Notes under the pieces: generated by a model | Told to the model about the DNA's origin: nothing | The model's input: only the letters and a program-made list of their open reading frames with translations | The model's database searches: none | Position numbers and translations under genes: made by a program | DNA from: Cyanobium gracile PCC 6307 | GTDB lineage: Bacteria; Cyanobacteriota; Cyanobacteriia; PCC-6307; Cyanobiaceae | NCBI RefSeq assembly: GCF_000316515.1 | Contig: NC_019675.1 | Coordinates: forward strand, 2,815,964-2,879,963 | Direction of reading: 5' to 3' | Length of the DNA: 64,000 nt | Shown here: positions 56,448 to 64,000 of the stretch, one piece after another | How the letters are laid out: the number at the start of each line of letters is the position of its first letter | How positions within the stretch are numbered: position 1 is the stretch's first letter

Positions 56448-56689
56448 CTGGCGGGCATGGCCTCGAGCTGGTCGAGCCGCAGCCACACGTCGGGAACGGG
56501 CAGGCGCCAGCGCAGCTGGGCGTGCTCCCCCTGGATGGCCAGGATCTCTCCGGGCCCTTCGAACAGGTAGCCGGGGGGCACCGGGTCGCTGGCGCCGGCC
56601 TCCAGGCTGTTGGTGTAGGCGGCTCGGTTCACCCGGACCAGGGCACCCTTTTTCAGGCTCGGGGGAGCGGCAGGCGCGGACTCAGCCAT
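56444..56689 (-). CDS. ndhO: NAD(P)H-quinone oxidoreductase subunit O
   Basis: An 81-residue peripheral subunit of photosynthetic NDH-1. The family pattern LKKGALVRVNRAAYTNSLEA, PGYLFEGPGEILAI and RWRLPVPDVWLRLDQLE is clear. NdhO is found only in oxygenic phototrophs and tunes complex activity. It is divergent from the SDR gene across a symmetrical promoter spacer. Confidence 0.95.
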   Translation of the reverse strand: MAESAPAAPPSLKKGALVRVNRAAYTNSLEAGASDPVPPGYLFEGPGEILAIQGEHAQLRWRLPVPDVWLRLDQLEAMPAS

Positions 56690-56711
56690 CGTGGGGAGGA
56701 GGGATCAGCCC

Positions 56712-56737
56712 AGGTTAGGGCCGCCAGAACCTAACCT
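56712..56737. promoter_or_regulatory. Mirror-image divergent promoter between ndhO and the SDR gene
   Basis: AGGTTAGG (56712-56719) and CCTAACCT (56730-56737) are a perfect 8-bp inverted repeat with a 10-base spacer. Each arm contains TAACCT in the orientation of the gene it faces, at -10 distance. Either back-to-back -10 boxes or a protein-binding dyad would give this pattern. Confidence 0.5.
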
Positions 56738-56766
56738 CGGCACTGGATTCCGCTGGAACGGTGGGC

Positions 56767-57702
56767 ATGCGACTGCTTCTGCTCGGATGCACCGGTTTCG
56801 TCGGCCGGGAGCTGGTGCCGTTCCTGCTCAACCTCGGCCACCAGCTCACCCTGGTGAGCCGTCGCCCCCGGCCCGACAGCGAGGCGGCCGACCCCCGTCT
56901 CATCACCCTCTGCTTCGATCCGTCCGACCCGGCCAGCTGGCGCCAGCCGGCGCTGCTGGAGGCCCTGGCGGCGGCCGATGGGGTCGTCAACCTGGCGGGG
57001 GAGCCGATCGCCGACCAGCGCTGGACGCCGGCGCACCGCCAGCGCCTGCTCGACAGCCGCATCGGCACGACCACCCAGCTGGTGGGGGCGATGGCGGCCC
57101 TGACCACGCCGCCCCGGGTGCTGGTGAACGGTTCGGCCGTGGGGTATTACGGCACCAGCCTGGAGGCCGCCTTCACGGAGGCCAGCCCCCCCGGCGATGA
57201 TTTCCTGGCCCGCCTCTGTGCCCGCTGGGAAGCCGCCACCCAGGTCGCCCCCGAAGCCTGCCGCCTCGTGGTGCTGCGCGTGGGCATCGTGCTTGGGCCC
57301 GATGGCGGCGCCCTCGGCAAGATGCTGCCCGTGTTCCGGGCCGGTTTCGGCGGGCCGGTGGGCAGCGGCCAGCAGTGGATGAGCTGGATCCATCGCCACG
57401 ACCTCTGCCGGCTGATCGTCACCGCCCTTGAGGACGACGCCTACGCCGGCCCCTACAACGCCGTGGCCCCGGAGCCCACCCGCATGGGGATCTTCGCCTC
57501 CAGCCTCGGCCGTGCCCTCGGCCGGCCCAGCCTGCTGCCGGTGCCCGGCCCCCTGCTGCAACTGCTGCTCGGCGATGGTGCCGCCGTGGTGCTCGAAGGG
57601 CAGCAGGTCCGCCCCGAGCGGCTGCTGGCCCAGGGATTCCACTTCCAGTACCCGGAGCTCAGCGCTGCCCTCGCCGCTGCCACCACCCCAGCCCACCGCT
57701 GA
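56767..57702 (+). CDS. TIGR01777-type NAD(P)-dependent epimerase
   Basis: A 311-residue atypical SDR of the SDR39U1/YfcH family. The nucleotide motif GCTGFVGRELV opens the protein. VVNLAGEPIADQRWTPAHRQ is the family hallmark, and NGSAVGYYG holds the active-site Tyr region. The C-terminal DUF1731-like part (LGRPSLLPVPGPLLQLLLGDGA) is present. Some members are annotated as cell-division inhibitors, but the reaction is unknown. ATG 56767 is used; GTG 56761 is also in frame. Confidence 0.92.
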   Translation: MRLLLLGCTGFVGRELVPFLLNLGHQLTLVSRRPRPDSEAADPRLITLCFDPSDPASWRQPALLEALAAADGVVNLAGEPIADQRWTPAHRQRLLDSRIGTTTQLVGAMAALTTPPRVLVNGSAVGYYGTSLEAAFTEASPPGDDFLARLCARWEAATQVAPEACRLVVLRVGIVLGPDGGALGKMLPVFRAGFGGPVGSGQQWMSWIHRHDLCRLIVTALEDDAYAGPYNAVAPEPTRMGIFASSLGRALGRPSLLPVPGPLLQLLLGDGAAVVLEGQQVRPERLLAQGFHFQYPELSAALAAATTPAHR

Positions 57703-57919
57703 GCAGGGCCGCGGCCATCAGCAGGCCGATGGCCGGCGTGAACAGGGGCTGCCACAGCCGCTGGAAGAGCTCCAGGGGAGCATCCAGCCGCTGGCCATGC
57801 AGCACCACCGCCACGGCGAAGAACAGGGCTCCCGCCAGCACCAGGAAGACGTCGGCCACCAGCACGACATCGAGAACGCGGCGCACCTGCGCGACGGGGC
57901 CGGTGGAGGGAGTGCTCAT
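57659..57919 (-). CDS. Small hypothetical membrane protein (86 residues)
   Basis: Two hydrophobic helices (about 16-40, VVLVADVFLVLAGALFFAVAV, and 58-78, FTPAIGLLMAAALLSGGLGW) with short hydrophilic ends. It overlaps the SDR gene by 44 bp convergently. ATG at 57919 fits. I do not recognise a function; its size and position are common for conserved picocyanobacterial hypothetical proteins. Confidence 0.7.
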   Translation of the reverse strand: MSTPSTGPVAQVRRVLDVVLVADVFLVLAGALFFAVAVVLHGQRLDAPLELFQRLWQPLFTPAIGLLMAAALLSGGLGWWQRRGQR

Positions 57920-57984
57920 GCCTGCGGGGTGAGCCGGGAGGGGGAAATCCCCGGTGAGCCCAAACCTAAACTCGACCGTGCTTG

Positions 57985-59208
57985 GTGTCCCGTGTGCCCC
58001 TTTCCCCTGCTCCCAGGATCCTGCTGATCAGCAATGGCCATGGGGAGGATCTCAATGGGGGACTGATCGCCGATGGCCTGCGCCAGTGTGATCCCGGGCT
58101 GGAACTGGCGGCTCTCCCCATCGTCGGAGCCGGCTCACCCTACGGGCGCCGCGGCATTCCTCTCCTCTACGCAGGCCGCACCCTGCCGTCCGGGGGCATG
58201 GTGTACCAGGGCCTGAACCTCTGGAAGGACCTGGCGGCGGGCTGGCTGCAGCAGAGCCTGGCCCAGCTCTGGACAGCCTGGCGCCAGGGCCGCCGCTTCG
58301 ACCTGGTGGTCAGCATCGGCGACCATGTCCCCCTGATCTTCGCCCTGCTCACGGGACGGCCGACGGTGGTGTTCCTGGTTTCCACCTCGAGCTACTACGA
58401 GGGCCGGCTGCGGCTCTCCGCCCTCACCCGCTGGTGCTGCCGGCGGCGGCGGGTGAGGGTGGTGCTCACCCGCGATGCCTTCACCGCCACCGACCTCCAG
58501 GCCCAGGGCCAGGCCAAGGCCCTGTTCCGCGGTTACCCGATCATGGACCTGCCGCCGCCGGACCCGGGCCAGGTGGCCCGTCTGCCGGGCAGCCGCACCC
58601 TGGCGCTGGTGCCCGGCAGCCGCTTCCCGGAGGCCCTCCACAACCTGGTGCTGATGCTGCGACTCTGCGGCCAGCTGGGAGGACAGGCCGGGGCGGGCCC
58701 GTGGCGCTTCCTGGTGGCGGTGGTGGAGAGCCCCCACTGGCGGGAACTGGAACCCCTGGCGGCGGCGGTCGGCTGGCGCCTGGACGGCGACGTGCTGCGC
58801 TCCGCCGGCGGCGACCTCGAGGTGCGGCTGCTGCCGGGGGCCCTGCCCTCGATCCTGGCCGCCAGTGACCTGGTGGTGGGGATGGCCGGCACCGCCGTGG
58901 AGCAGGCGGTGGGCTTCGGGCTGCCGGTGGTGCAGCTGGTGGGCCGCGGCCCCCAGTTCAGCTACGCCTTTGCCGAATCCCAGATGCGGCTGCTGGGTCC
59001 CACGGTCCACACTGTGGGGCGGCGCCCGGCCGACACGGCCGATCTGCAGGAGGCCGCCGGCCTGATCGTCCGCCTGCTGGCCGACCCGGAGCTGCCGCAA
59101 CGCTGCGCCGACGCCGCCCTGGAGCGGGTCGGTCCGCCGGGGGGCTCACGGCGCATCGCCGAGACCGTGCTTGAGGCCCTCGCCCGGGGCCCCGGCGGCT
59201 TCAGCTGA
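57985..59208 (+). CDS. Lipid-A-disaccharide synthase-related protein (TIGR03492 type)
   Basis: A protein of about 407 residues with an LpxB-like, GT-B fold. It starts with ILLISNGHGEDLNGGLIADGL and has the donor-site Gly-rich region SDLVVGMAGTAVEQAVGFGLPVVQL. Cyanobacteria keep this LpxB-related family although their lipid A pathway is reduced; its substrate is not established. GTG 57985 is taken as the start; TTG 57982 and GTG 57994 are close alternatives. It overlaps the convergent TPR gene by 8 bases. Confidence 0.88.
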   Translation: MSRVPLSPAPRILLISNGHGEDLNGGLIADGLRQCDPGLELAALPIVGAGSPYGRRGIPLLYAGRTLPSGGMVYQGLNLWKDLAAGWLQQSLAQLWTAWRQGRRFDLVVSIGDHVPLIFALLTGRPTVVFLVSTSSYYEGRLRLSALTRWCCRRRRVRVVLTRDAFTATDLQAQGQAKALFRGYPIMDLPPPDPGQVARLPGSRTLALVPGSRFPEALHNLVLMLRLCGQLGGQAGAGPWRFLVAVVESPHWRELEPLAAAVGWRLDGDVLRSAGGDLEVRLLPGALPSILAASDLVVGMAGTAVEQAVGFGLPVVQLVGRGPQFSYAFAESQMRLLGPTVHTVGRRPADTADLQEAAGLIVRLLADPELPQRCADAALERVGPPGGSRRIAETVLEALARGPGGFS

Positions 59209-59617
59209 GCCAGGCCTTCACCTTCTCCAGGGCCTGCCAGCCCGGGCGCCGCTGCAGGCCGTCGGCGATCGAGCCCTGCAGTTCCTCGGCCAGTTCCGGG
59301 GCCATCAGCATCACCCGCTTGACCATCTCGATATGCTCCCGCACCCCCTTGGCGCCGGTTTCCAGCATCGCCACGCTCAGGTTGATGCGCGCCTGGGGAT
59401 CCTGGGGGTTGAGCTTCACCGCGTTGCGGGCCGAGGGCAGGGCCGCCTGGGGCTGGTCGAGGAGCAGCTGCAGCCAGGCCAGACAGGTCCAGCCCGCCGA
59501 CTGGCGCGGCTCCTGGGCCGTGATCTGCAGGAACTCGTCGATCAGCTCCTCGGGCGCGGCCCCCTGCTGGTAGCGGGCGATGGCCTGGTCGAAGCGGGAC
59601 TCCTGCGGGGCCGTCAT
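59201..59617 (-). CDS. TPR-repeat protein
   Basis: A 138-residue helical protein with one or two TPRs (SAGWTCLAWLQLLLDQPQAAL, DPQARINLSVAMLETGAKG). It has no signal peptide or membrane helix. The conserved tail (ELAEELQGSIADGLQRRPGWQALEKVKAWL) suggests a cyanobacterial family of unknown role, probably an adaptor. Confidence 0.85.
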   Translation of the reverse strand: MTAPQESRFDQAIARYQQGAAPEELIDEFLQITAQEPRQSAGWTCLAWLQLLLDQPQAALPSARNAVKLNPQDPQARINLSVAMLETGAKGVREHIEMVKRVMLMAPELAEELQGSIADGLQRRPGWQALEKVKAWLS

Positions 59618-59693
59618 GGCGGCGGGGGGTGGTGGGATGGGGATCGTCAGACTCCCATGCCACGGGACCGGCCCGCCATCGACCGGCCGGGGC

Positions 59694-60137
59694 TCAGACG
59701 GCGAAGGAGCTGCCGCAGCCGCAGGTCTGGGAGGCGTTGGGGTTGGTGAAGTTGAAACCGCCGCCGATCAGGGCGGAGGAGAAATCCAGCTGCATGCCGT
59801 AGATGTACAGCAGGCTCTTGGGGTCGCACACCACCCGGAAGCTGGGGGCGCCGACAGGTTCGTAGGTGTAGGTCTCGTCGTCGGGAAGGATCTCCGAGCC
59901 GTCGATGAAATCCATCGTGTAGCTCATGCCGCTGCAGCCGCCCGAGCGCACGCCGACCCGCAGTACCTTCTCCCCCCCCTGTGAGGCCATCAGGGTGCCC
60001 AGCTGGCGCATGGCCGGCTCGGTGATCAGGATGCCCTTGCCATCCACACCGGTGTGGGTGATGGCCGCTTCGGCTGCCATGGTGGCGGTCGCGGTCGCTG
60101 CCGGGCTGGGGGCGGGGGTCTGGATGGAGCTGCTCAT
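59694..60137 (-). CDS. A-type iron-sulfur carrier (IscA/SufA family)
   Basis: A 147-residue HesB-like protein. The three ligand cysteines are present: Cys68 in VRSGGCSGMSY, and Cys139/Cys141 in SQTCGCGSSF. The N-terminal 25 residues are a Ser/Ala/Thr-rich extension. ATG 60137 begins MSSSIQTPAP. It hands over [2Fe-2S] or [4Fe-4S] clusters. It is divergent from zds across a symmetrical spacer. Confidence 0.93.
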   Translation of the reverse strand: MSSSIQTPAPSPAATATATMAAEAAITHTGVDGKGILITEPAMRQLGTLMASQGGEKVLRVGVRSGGCSGMSYTMDFIDGSEILPDDETYTYEPVGAPSFRVVCDPKSLLYIYGMQLDFSSALIGGGFNFTNPNASQTCGCGSSFAV

Positions 60138-60208
60138 CGTTCGTTGGGGGGCGTTCGCAGAGGGTCGGAGGATGGGAGTCGGGCCGCCGGACAACGCGGT
60201 GAGGATCC

Positions 60209-60255
60209 ACTCTATGGAGATCCCTCCCCGGTGGGTAGGCTTCGGTCCATAGAGT
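60209..60255. promoter_or_regulatory. Mirror-image divergent promoter between the A-type carrier gene and zds
   Basis: ACTCTATGGA (60209-60218) and TCCATAGAGT (60246-60255) form a perfect 10-bp inverted repeat with 27 bases between. Each arm contains TAGAGT reading toward its gene (plus strand 60250-60255, minus strand 60209-60214), like paired -10 boxes. The arms could also bind a dimeric regulator. Confidence 0.55.
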
Positions 60256-60279
60256 CAGGACCTTCACGGGAAAGCAAGG

Positions 60280-61755
60280 GTGCGGGTCGCCATCGTGGGT
60301 GCGGGTCTGGCCGGTCTGAGCGCGGCCGTCGATCTGGTCGACGCCGGTCACACGGTCGATCTGTATGAATCCCGCCCCTTCATGGGGGGCAAGGTGGGCA
60401 GCTGGGAGGACCCGGACGGCAACCACATCGAGATGGGGCTGCACGTCTTCTTCTTCAACTACGCCAACCTCTTCGCCCTGATGCGCAAGGTGGGCGCCGT
60501 CGACAATCTCCTGCCCAAGGAGCACTGCCACCTGTTCGTCAACCGCGGCGGCGACCTGCGGGCCCTGGATTTCCGCTTTCCCGTCGGGGCCCCCTTCAAC
60601 GGCCTCAAGGCCTTCTTCACCACCCCCCAGCTCGACTGGATCGACAAGCTGCGCAATGCCCTCGCCCTGGGGACGAGCCCGATCGTCCGGGGGCTGGTCG
60701 ATTACGAGGGGGCGATGAAGGTGATCCGCTCCCTGGATGCCATCAGCTTCCAGCAGTGGTTCCTCAGCCATGGGGGCAGCCCCCGCAGCATTGAGAGGAT
60801 GTGGAACCCGATCGCCTACGCGCTCGGCTTCATCGACTGCGAGGCCATCTCGGCCCGGTGCATGCTCACCATCTTCATGATGTTCGCCTCCCGGACGGAG
60901 GCCTCCAAGCTCAACCTGCTCAAGGGATCCCCCCACCGCTGGCTGACCGGCCCGATCCTCGATTACATCCAGGCCCGTGGCGGCCGCCTGCACCTGCGCC
61001 ACCGGGTCAGTGAGGTGCTCCATGAGGAGCGCAACGGCCAGACCGTCGTCACTTCACTGGTGCTGGGCACCCCCGACGGGGAGAAGCGGGTGGAGGCCGA
61101 CGCCTACCTGGCCGCCTGCGATGTGCCGGGAGCCCAGCGGCTGCTGCCCCAGGCCTGGCGCCGTTTCCCCGAGTTCGCCGCCATCGACCGGCTCGAGACG
61201 GTGCCGGTGGCCACCGTGCAGCTGCGTTACGACGGCTGGGTGACCGAACTGGGCGACGAGGCCGGCCCCGTCGCCCGCCGGGCCGACCTGGACCGCCCGG
61301 CAGGCCTCGACAACCTTCTGTACACCGCCGATGCCGACTTCAGCTGCTTCGCCGACCTGGCCCTGACCAGCCCGGCCGACTACCGGCGGGAGGGCCTGGG
61401 GTCCCTGCTGCAGTGCGTGCTCACCCCCGGTGATCCCTGGATCCCCAGAAAGACAGAGGAGATCGTCGCCCACACCGACCGCCAGGTGCGCGAGCTGTTC
61501 CCCTCCGCCGCCGGCCTGCAGCTCGTCTGGAGCAACGTGGTGAAACTGGCCCAGTCCCTGTACCGGGAAGCCCCCGGGATGGAGCCGTTCCGCCCCGCCC
61601 AGCGCACCCCCGTGGCTAACTTCTTTCTGGCCGGCAGCTACACCCGCCAGGACTACATCGACTCGATGGAGGGGGCCACCATGAGTGGACGGCTGGCCGC
61701 CGCCGCCATCCTGGACCAGCCGGTGGAGCTGGCCACCTGCGCTGCGGTGGCCTAG
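60280..61755 (+). CDS. zds: Zeta-carotene desaturase (CrtQ/ZDS type)
   Basis: A 491-residue FAD enzyme that turns zeta-carotene into lycopene isomers. The dinucleotide motif GAGLAG is at 7-12. The ZDS signature [21 protein letters not shown] and the C-terminal [24 protein letters not shown] identify it. GTG at 60280 is the only start before the nucleotide motif. It is followed 10 bases later by an SRPBCC gene. It is homologous to pds at 5.0 kb but distinct. Confidence 0.97.
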   Translation: MRVAIVGAGLAGLSAAVDLVDAGHTVDLYESRPFMGGKVGSWEDPDGNHIEMGLHVFFFNYANLFALMRKVGAVDNLLPKEHCHLFVNRGGDLRALDFRFPVGAPFNGLKAFFTTPQLDWIDKLRNALALGTSPIVRGLVDYEGAMKVIRSLDAISFQQWFLSHGGSPRSIERMWNPIAYALGFIDCEAISARCMLTIFMMFASRTEASKLNLLKGSPHRWLTGPILDYIQARGGRLHLRHRVSEVLHEERNGQTVVTSLVLGTPDGEKRVEADAYLAACDVPGAQRLLPQAWRRFPEFAAIDRLETVPVATVQLRYDGWVTELGDEAGPVARRADLDRPAGLDNLLYTADADFSCFADLALTSPADYRREGLGSLLQCVLTPGDPWIPRKTEEIVAHTDRQVRELFPSAAGLQLVWSNVVKLAQSLYREAPGMEPFRPAQRTPVANFFLAGSYTRQDYIDSMEGATMSGRLAAAAILDQPVELATCAAVA

Positions 61756-61765
61756 GAGCACAACC

Positions 61766-62200
61766 ATGGGGAAATGGCTCGAGCACAGTGTCACCACCGA
61801 GATCCAGGCCCCGGTGGCCCGGGTCTGGGAGGTGTGGAGCGATCTGGAGGCCATGCCCCGCTGGATGCGCTGGATCGAGTCGGTTGTCACCCTCGACGAC
61901 CCGGACCTGACGGACTGGACCCTGGCGGCCCAGGGGTTCCGCTTCCACTGGAAGGCCCGGATCACCGAACGGGTCGACTCCCAGAGGCTGCACTGGGAAT
62001 CGGTGGGTGGCCTGCCGACCAAGGGGGCCGTCCGCTTCTATCCCCTCGGGCCCGACCTCACGGCGGTGAAGCTCACCGTCAGCTATGAACTGCCCGGCGC
62101 GCTTGCACCCCTGATGGAACCCACCATCATGGGTGGCATCGTCACCAAAGAACTGCAGGCCAACCTTGATCGATTTCGCGACCTGGTGGAGAAGGGCTGA
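61766..62200 (+). CDS. SRPBCC (polyketide cyclase/dehydrase-like) lipid-binding protein
   Basis: A 144-residue START-like protein. The opening EHSVTTEIQAPVARVWEVWSDLEAMPRWM and the LKLTVSYELPG-like strand are typical of the Coq10/cyclase-dehydrase group, which binds hydrophobic molecules in a pocket. Placed 10 bases after zds with a good SD (AGGAGC), it may carry or protect carotenoid intermediates or quinone; that is inference. Confidence 0.88.
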   Translation: MGKWLEHSVTTEIQAPVARVWEVWSDLEAMPRWMRWIESVVTLDDPDLTDWTLAAQGFRFHWKARITERVDSQRLHWESVGGLPTKGAVRFYPLGPDLTAVKLTVSYELPGALAPLMEPTIMGGIVTKELQANLDRFRDLVEKG

Positions 62201-62720
62201 CGGACCGATCAACGGGCGCCTCGCTCTCGGCGTCCTCACAGGGCTGATGCTGACCGGATGCGGTGCGTCCCCCACCACGGAGGCTCCGCCGGCGCCGGCA
62301 CCGGCGCCCCCCCGCCCGGCCGCCCCGACGGCGTCGTCCGGCGCCGTCCCCGAGGGCCTGACCCCCCTGCCCACCTCCCAGCAGGTTGTGAATGCCTTCC
62401 GCATGGGTCGGCAGGATCCCTTCGGATCGCTCGTGCCGGAGCTGCTTCCCAGGGCGGCGGCGGGTGGCGCCACCGCCAGGGCCGCCGCCATCCCACCCCC
62501 CTTCCTGAACGACTTCCGCGTCACCGGCGTGATCGACAGCGGCGGCCAGAGCGAAGCGGTGGTGACCTACGGGCAGCTCAGCGGCAGCCTGCGCCCGGGT
62601 GACCGGGGTGGTCGCACCACCGATCTGCTGCCCTCCGGCTGGAGTGTGGCCTCCGTCGATGTCGCGAACGGAAGCCTGATCCTTCAGAGCGGCAGTCGCC
62701 GGGTCAAGGTCGAGCTCTGA
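62166..62720 (+). CDS. Putative lipoprotein, PilP-like C-terminal domain
   Basis: About 184 residues. A signal-like stretch ends in the lipobox LTGC (GVLTGLMLTGCGA). A Pro/Ala-rich linker follows, then QDPFGSLVPELL and a small beta domain (FRVTGVIDSGGQSEAVVTYG, WSVASVDVANGSLILQSG) resembling PilP-type secretin-associated proteins. The start is uncertain: TTG 62166 overlaps the SRPBCC gene, and ATG 62133 is longer. A 17-bp convergent overlap with hemD is seen. Confidence 0.65.
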   Translation: MIDFATWWRRADGPINGRLALGVLTGLMLTGCGASPTTEAPPAPAPAPPRPAAPTASSGAVPEGLTPLPTSQQVVNAFRMGRQDPFGSLVPELLPRAAAGGATARAAAIPPPFLNDFRVTGVIDSGGQSEAVVTYGQLSGSLRPGDRGGRTTDLLPSGWSVASVDVANGSLILQSGSRRVKVEL

Positions 62721-63507
62721 GGGCCCGGCTGCAGGCGGCCACCAGGCCCTCCAGGTCGTGGGGATCCGCTTCCCCGTCCACCCGTCCGAGCCGCTCCAGG
62801 CAGCGGCGGCTGGTCTGGGGGCCGATCGAGACCACCTGCACCCCCTCCAGCCACTCGATCCAGTTCTCGCCGAAGCTGCCGGCCAGCAGCTGGGCGGTGT
62901 GGTCCACCGTCTTGCCGCTGCTGAAGGTGATGGCATCAACCCCGCGCCGCTCCAGGGCCTGCAGGGCCCCACTGGGAAGTCCGGCCGGACAGCGGGTCTC
63001 GTAGGCGGCCACCTCCACCACCCGGGCGCCGGCCGCGGCGAAGGCCTCCGCGAGCACCGTGCGTCCGCCGCTCTGCACCCGCGGCAGCAGCAGCCGCTGC
63101 CCCCAGCCCGACACCGGGAAGTGCTCGATCAGGCTGTCGGCCACGAACGCCGGCGGCACGAAATCGGCGGGGGCCCCCAGGGCCTCCAGGGCCTCGGCGG
63201 TCTTGCGCCCCACCGCCGCCAGCCGCACCCCCCGGGGCCGTCCGGCCAGGCTGCTCCCCCGGCGGACCAGCCGCTGCTCCACGGCGTCCACCCCGTTGGC
63301 GCTCGAGAAGAGGATCCAGTGGAACTGATCCAGTTCCGCCAGGGCATCGTCGAGGGGCCCCCAGAGATCGGGGGGCCCGATCACCAGGGCCGGCAGGTCG
63401 ATGACGCTGGCGCCGGCCTGCTCGAACAGCTGGCGGGCGGCGCCCAGCTGGGTTTCGGCCCGGGTCACGGCGATCGTGCGGCCCGCCAGTGGGGTTGTCC
63501 CGGCCAT
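62704..63507 (-). CDS. hemD: Uroporphyrinogen-III synthase
   Basis: A 267-residue enzyme that closes and inverts ring D of hydroxymethylbilane for chlorophyll, haem and bilins. HemD is poorly conserved, but the two-domain pattern is readable (GRTIAVTRAETQLGAARQLFE, WILFSSANGVDAV, AAVGRKTAEALEALG, AAYETR, DAITFSSGKTVDHTAQLL, VVSIGPQTSRRCLERLG). ATG 63507 shares one base with the stop of the upstream TPR gene (TGATG). Confidence 0.93.
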   Translation of the reverse strand: MAGTTPLAGRTIAVTRAETQLGAARQLFEQAGASVIDLPALVIGPPDLWGPLDDALAELDQFHWILFSSANGVDAVEQRLVRRGSSLAGRPRGVRLAAVGRKTAEALEALGAPADFVPPAFVADSLIEHFPVSGWGQRLLLPRVQSGGRTVLAEAFAAAGARVVEVAAYETRCPAGLPSGALQALERRGVDAITFSSGKTVDHTAQLLAGSFGENWIEWLEGVQVVSIGPQTSRRCLERLGRVDGEADPHDLEGLVAACSRALRARP

Positions 63508-64000
63508 CAGGCGTCCAGGCGCACGAGGGCGCCCGCCCGGTGGGCCAGTTCCCGGGCCTGCTGTGGTTCCCCCTGGGCCTCCAGCAGGGCGATCGCCCGC
63601 CGGAACCCGTCACGGGCGCCGGGAATGTCGCCTGCCAGCAGCAGGGCGGCGGCCAGGTTGCGCTGGGCGTCGGCGTGCTCCGGGGCCAGGCCCAGGGCCC
63701 GGCGGTAGGCGTCGATGGCCTCCACCAGGCGGCCCCGCTGGCGCTCGATCAGCCCCAGGTTGAACCAGGCCAGGGGCAGCTCCGGGCAGAGGTCGGTCAC
63801 GGTCGCCGTCAGGGCCGCCGCCTCCTCCAGATCCCCCTGGCGCAGCAGCAGGGCCCCGAGGTTGAGCCGTGCCCCCAGGCTGATCCGGCCATCGAGGGGC
63901 AGGGCCAGGGCCTGGCGGTAGAGGTCGGCGGCGGCGGCCGGTTCGTCCGGGCCGCGGGCGATGGCGAGGTGGAGCAACAGTTCGTAGCGCTCGGCGAGGG
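63507..64000 (-). CDS. TPR-repeat protein, N-terminus outside window
   Basis: The minus frame is open from the right edge to TGA at 63507. At least four TPRs are visible (DLYRQALALPLDGRISLGA, LNLGALLLRQGDLEEAA, AWFNLGLIERQRGRLVEAI, AQRNLAAALLLAGDIPGA). A TTG at 63977 is not the start, because TPR-like sequence (LAERYELLLHLAIARG) runs through it to the edge. Such proteins are protein-protein adaptors. Function unknown. Confidence 0.85.
   Translation of the reverse strand, partial: LAERYELLLHLAIARGPDEPAAAADLYRQALALPLDGRISLGARLNLGALLLRQGDLEEAAALTATVTDLCPELPLAWFNLGLIERQRGRLVEAIDAYRRALGLAPEHADAQRNLAAALLLAGDIPGARDGFRRAIALLEAQGEPQQARELAHRAGALVRLDA

Noticed and set aside
63507-63977. TPR gene starting at TTG 63977
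   Set aside because: TPR sequence continues upstream in the same frame to the window edge, so the true start lies outside.

Overview
The window comes from a GC-rich unicellular cyanobacterium of the Cyanobium / Synechococcus (alpha-cyanobacterial, picocyanobacterial) type. The reasons are photosynthesis genes (psbD, ycf3, ycf34), cyanobacterial NDH-1 subunits (ndhF, ndhM, ndhO), the response-regulator pair rpaA/rpaB, the pds/crtB/zds carotenoid route, a tandem set of SLH-domain porins (Som type), and HIP1 octamers (GCGATCGC, for example at 4393-4400 and 21406-21413). No transposase, integrase, CRISPR array or rRNA was seen. Genes are packed tightly, and many neighbours share 4-base ATGA or GTGA overlaps, so most runs of same-strand genes look like translationally coupled operons.

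Layout. 1-11.5 kb: the end of ndhF, an NnrU-family protein that may be the zeta-carotene isomerase, rbcR, ndhM with a DUF3172 gene, then pds-crtB-tolC as one overlapping operon, a membrane sensor without an output domain, and a ParA/MinD-like ATPase. 11.5-20.9 kb: an accessory-looking region with an alpha/beta hydrolase, a DevBCA exporter, three paralogous Rieske oxygenases, an MFS transporter and a membrane-anchored cyclic-nucleotide-binding protein. 20.9-37.5 kb: housekeeping genes. These are an RRM protein, cca, ycf34, tsaB, the lipid operon rpaB-plsX-fabH-fabD-plsC, radA, ycf3, a copper ATPase with tmk and holB, rpaA, tRNA-Asn(GUU), an ECF-type ATPase and a UPF0367 gene.

37.6-39.2 kb: a stand-alone psbD (D2) with its own terminator, followed by about 490 bases without a conventional gene. 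These bases look like a separate structured transcript with a 17-codon ORF behind a very strong Shine-Dalgarno sequence. 39.2-47.7 kb: a five-gene, fully overlapping cell-surface glycan/glycolipid operon on the minus strand. 47.8-55.6 kb: four tandem porin genes, each with its own leader and terminator. They share almost identical 5' ends and fall into two barrel types. 55.7-64 kb: a J-domain protein, ndhO, an SDR epimerase, an LpxB-like protein, an A-type Fe-S carrier, zds, an SRPBCC protein, a lipoprotein, hemD and a partial TPR gene.

The carotenoid genes (NnrU-like, pds, crtB, zds) cover phytoene synthesis and desaturation; crtH is not in the window. The TolC channel in the pds operon could serve DevBCA, which has no outer-membrane partner beside it. 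The least explained parts are the Rieske/DevBCA island, the structured transcript after psbD, and the shared ribosome-site hairpins in the porin leaders. Many long ORFs opposite real genes are artefacts of GC-rich codon use and are not listed.
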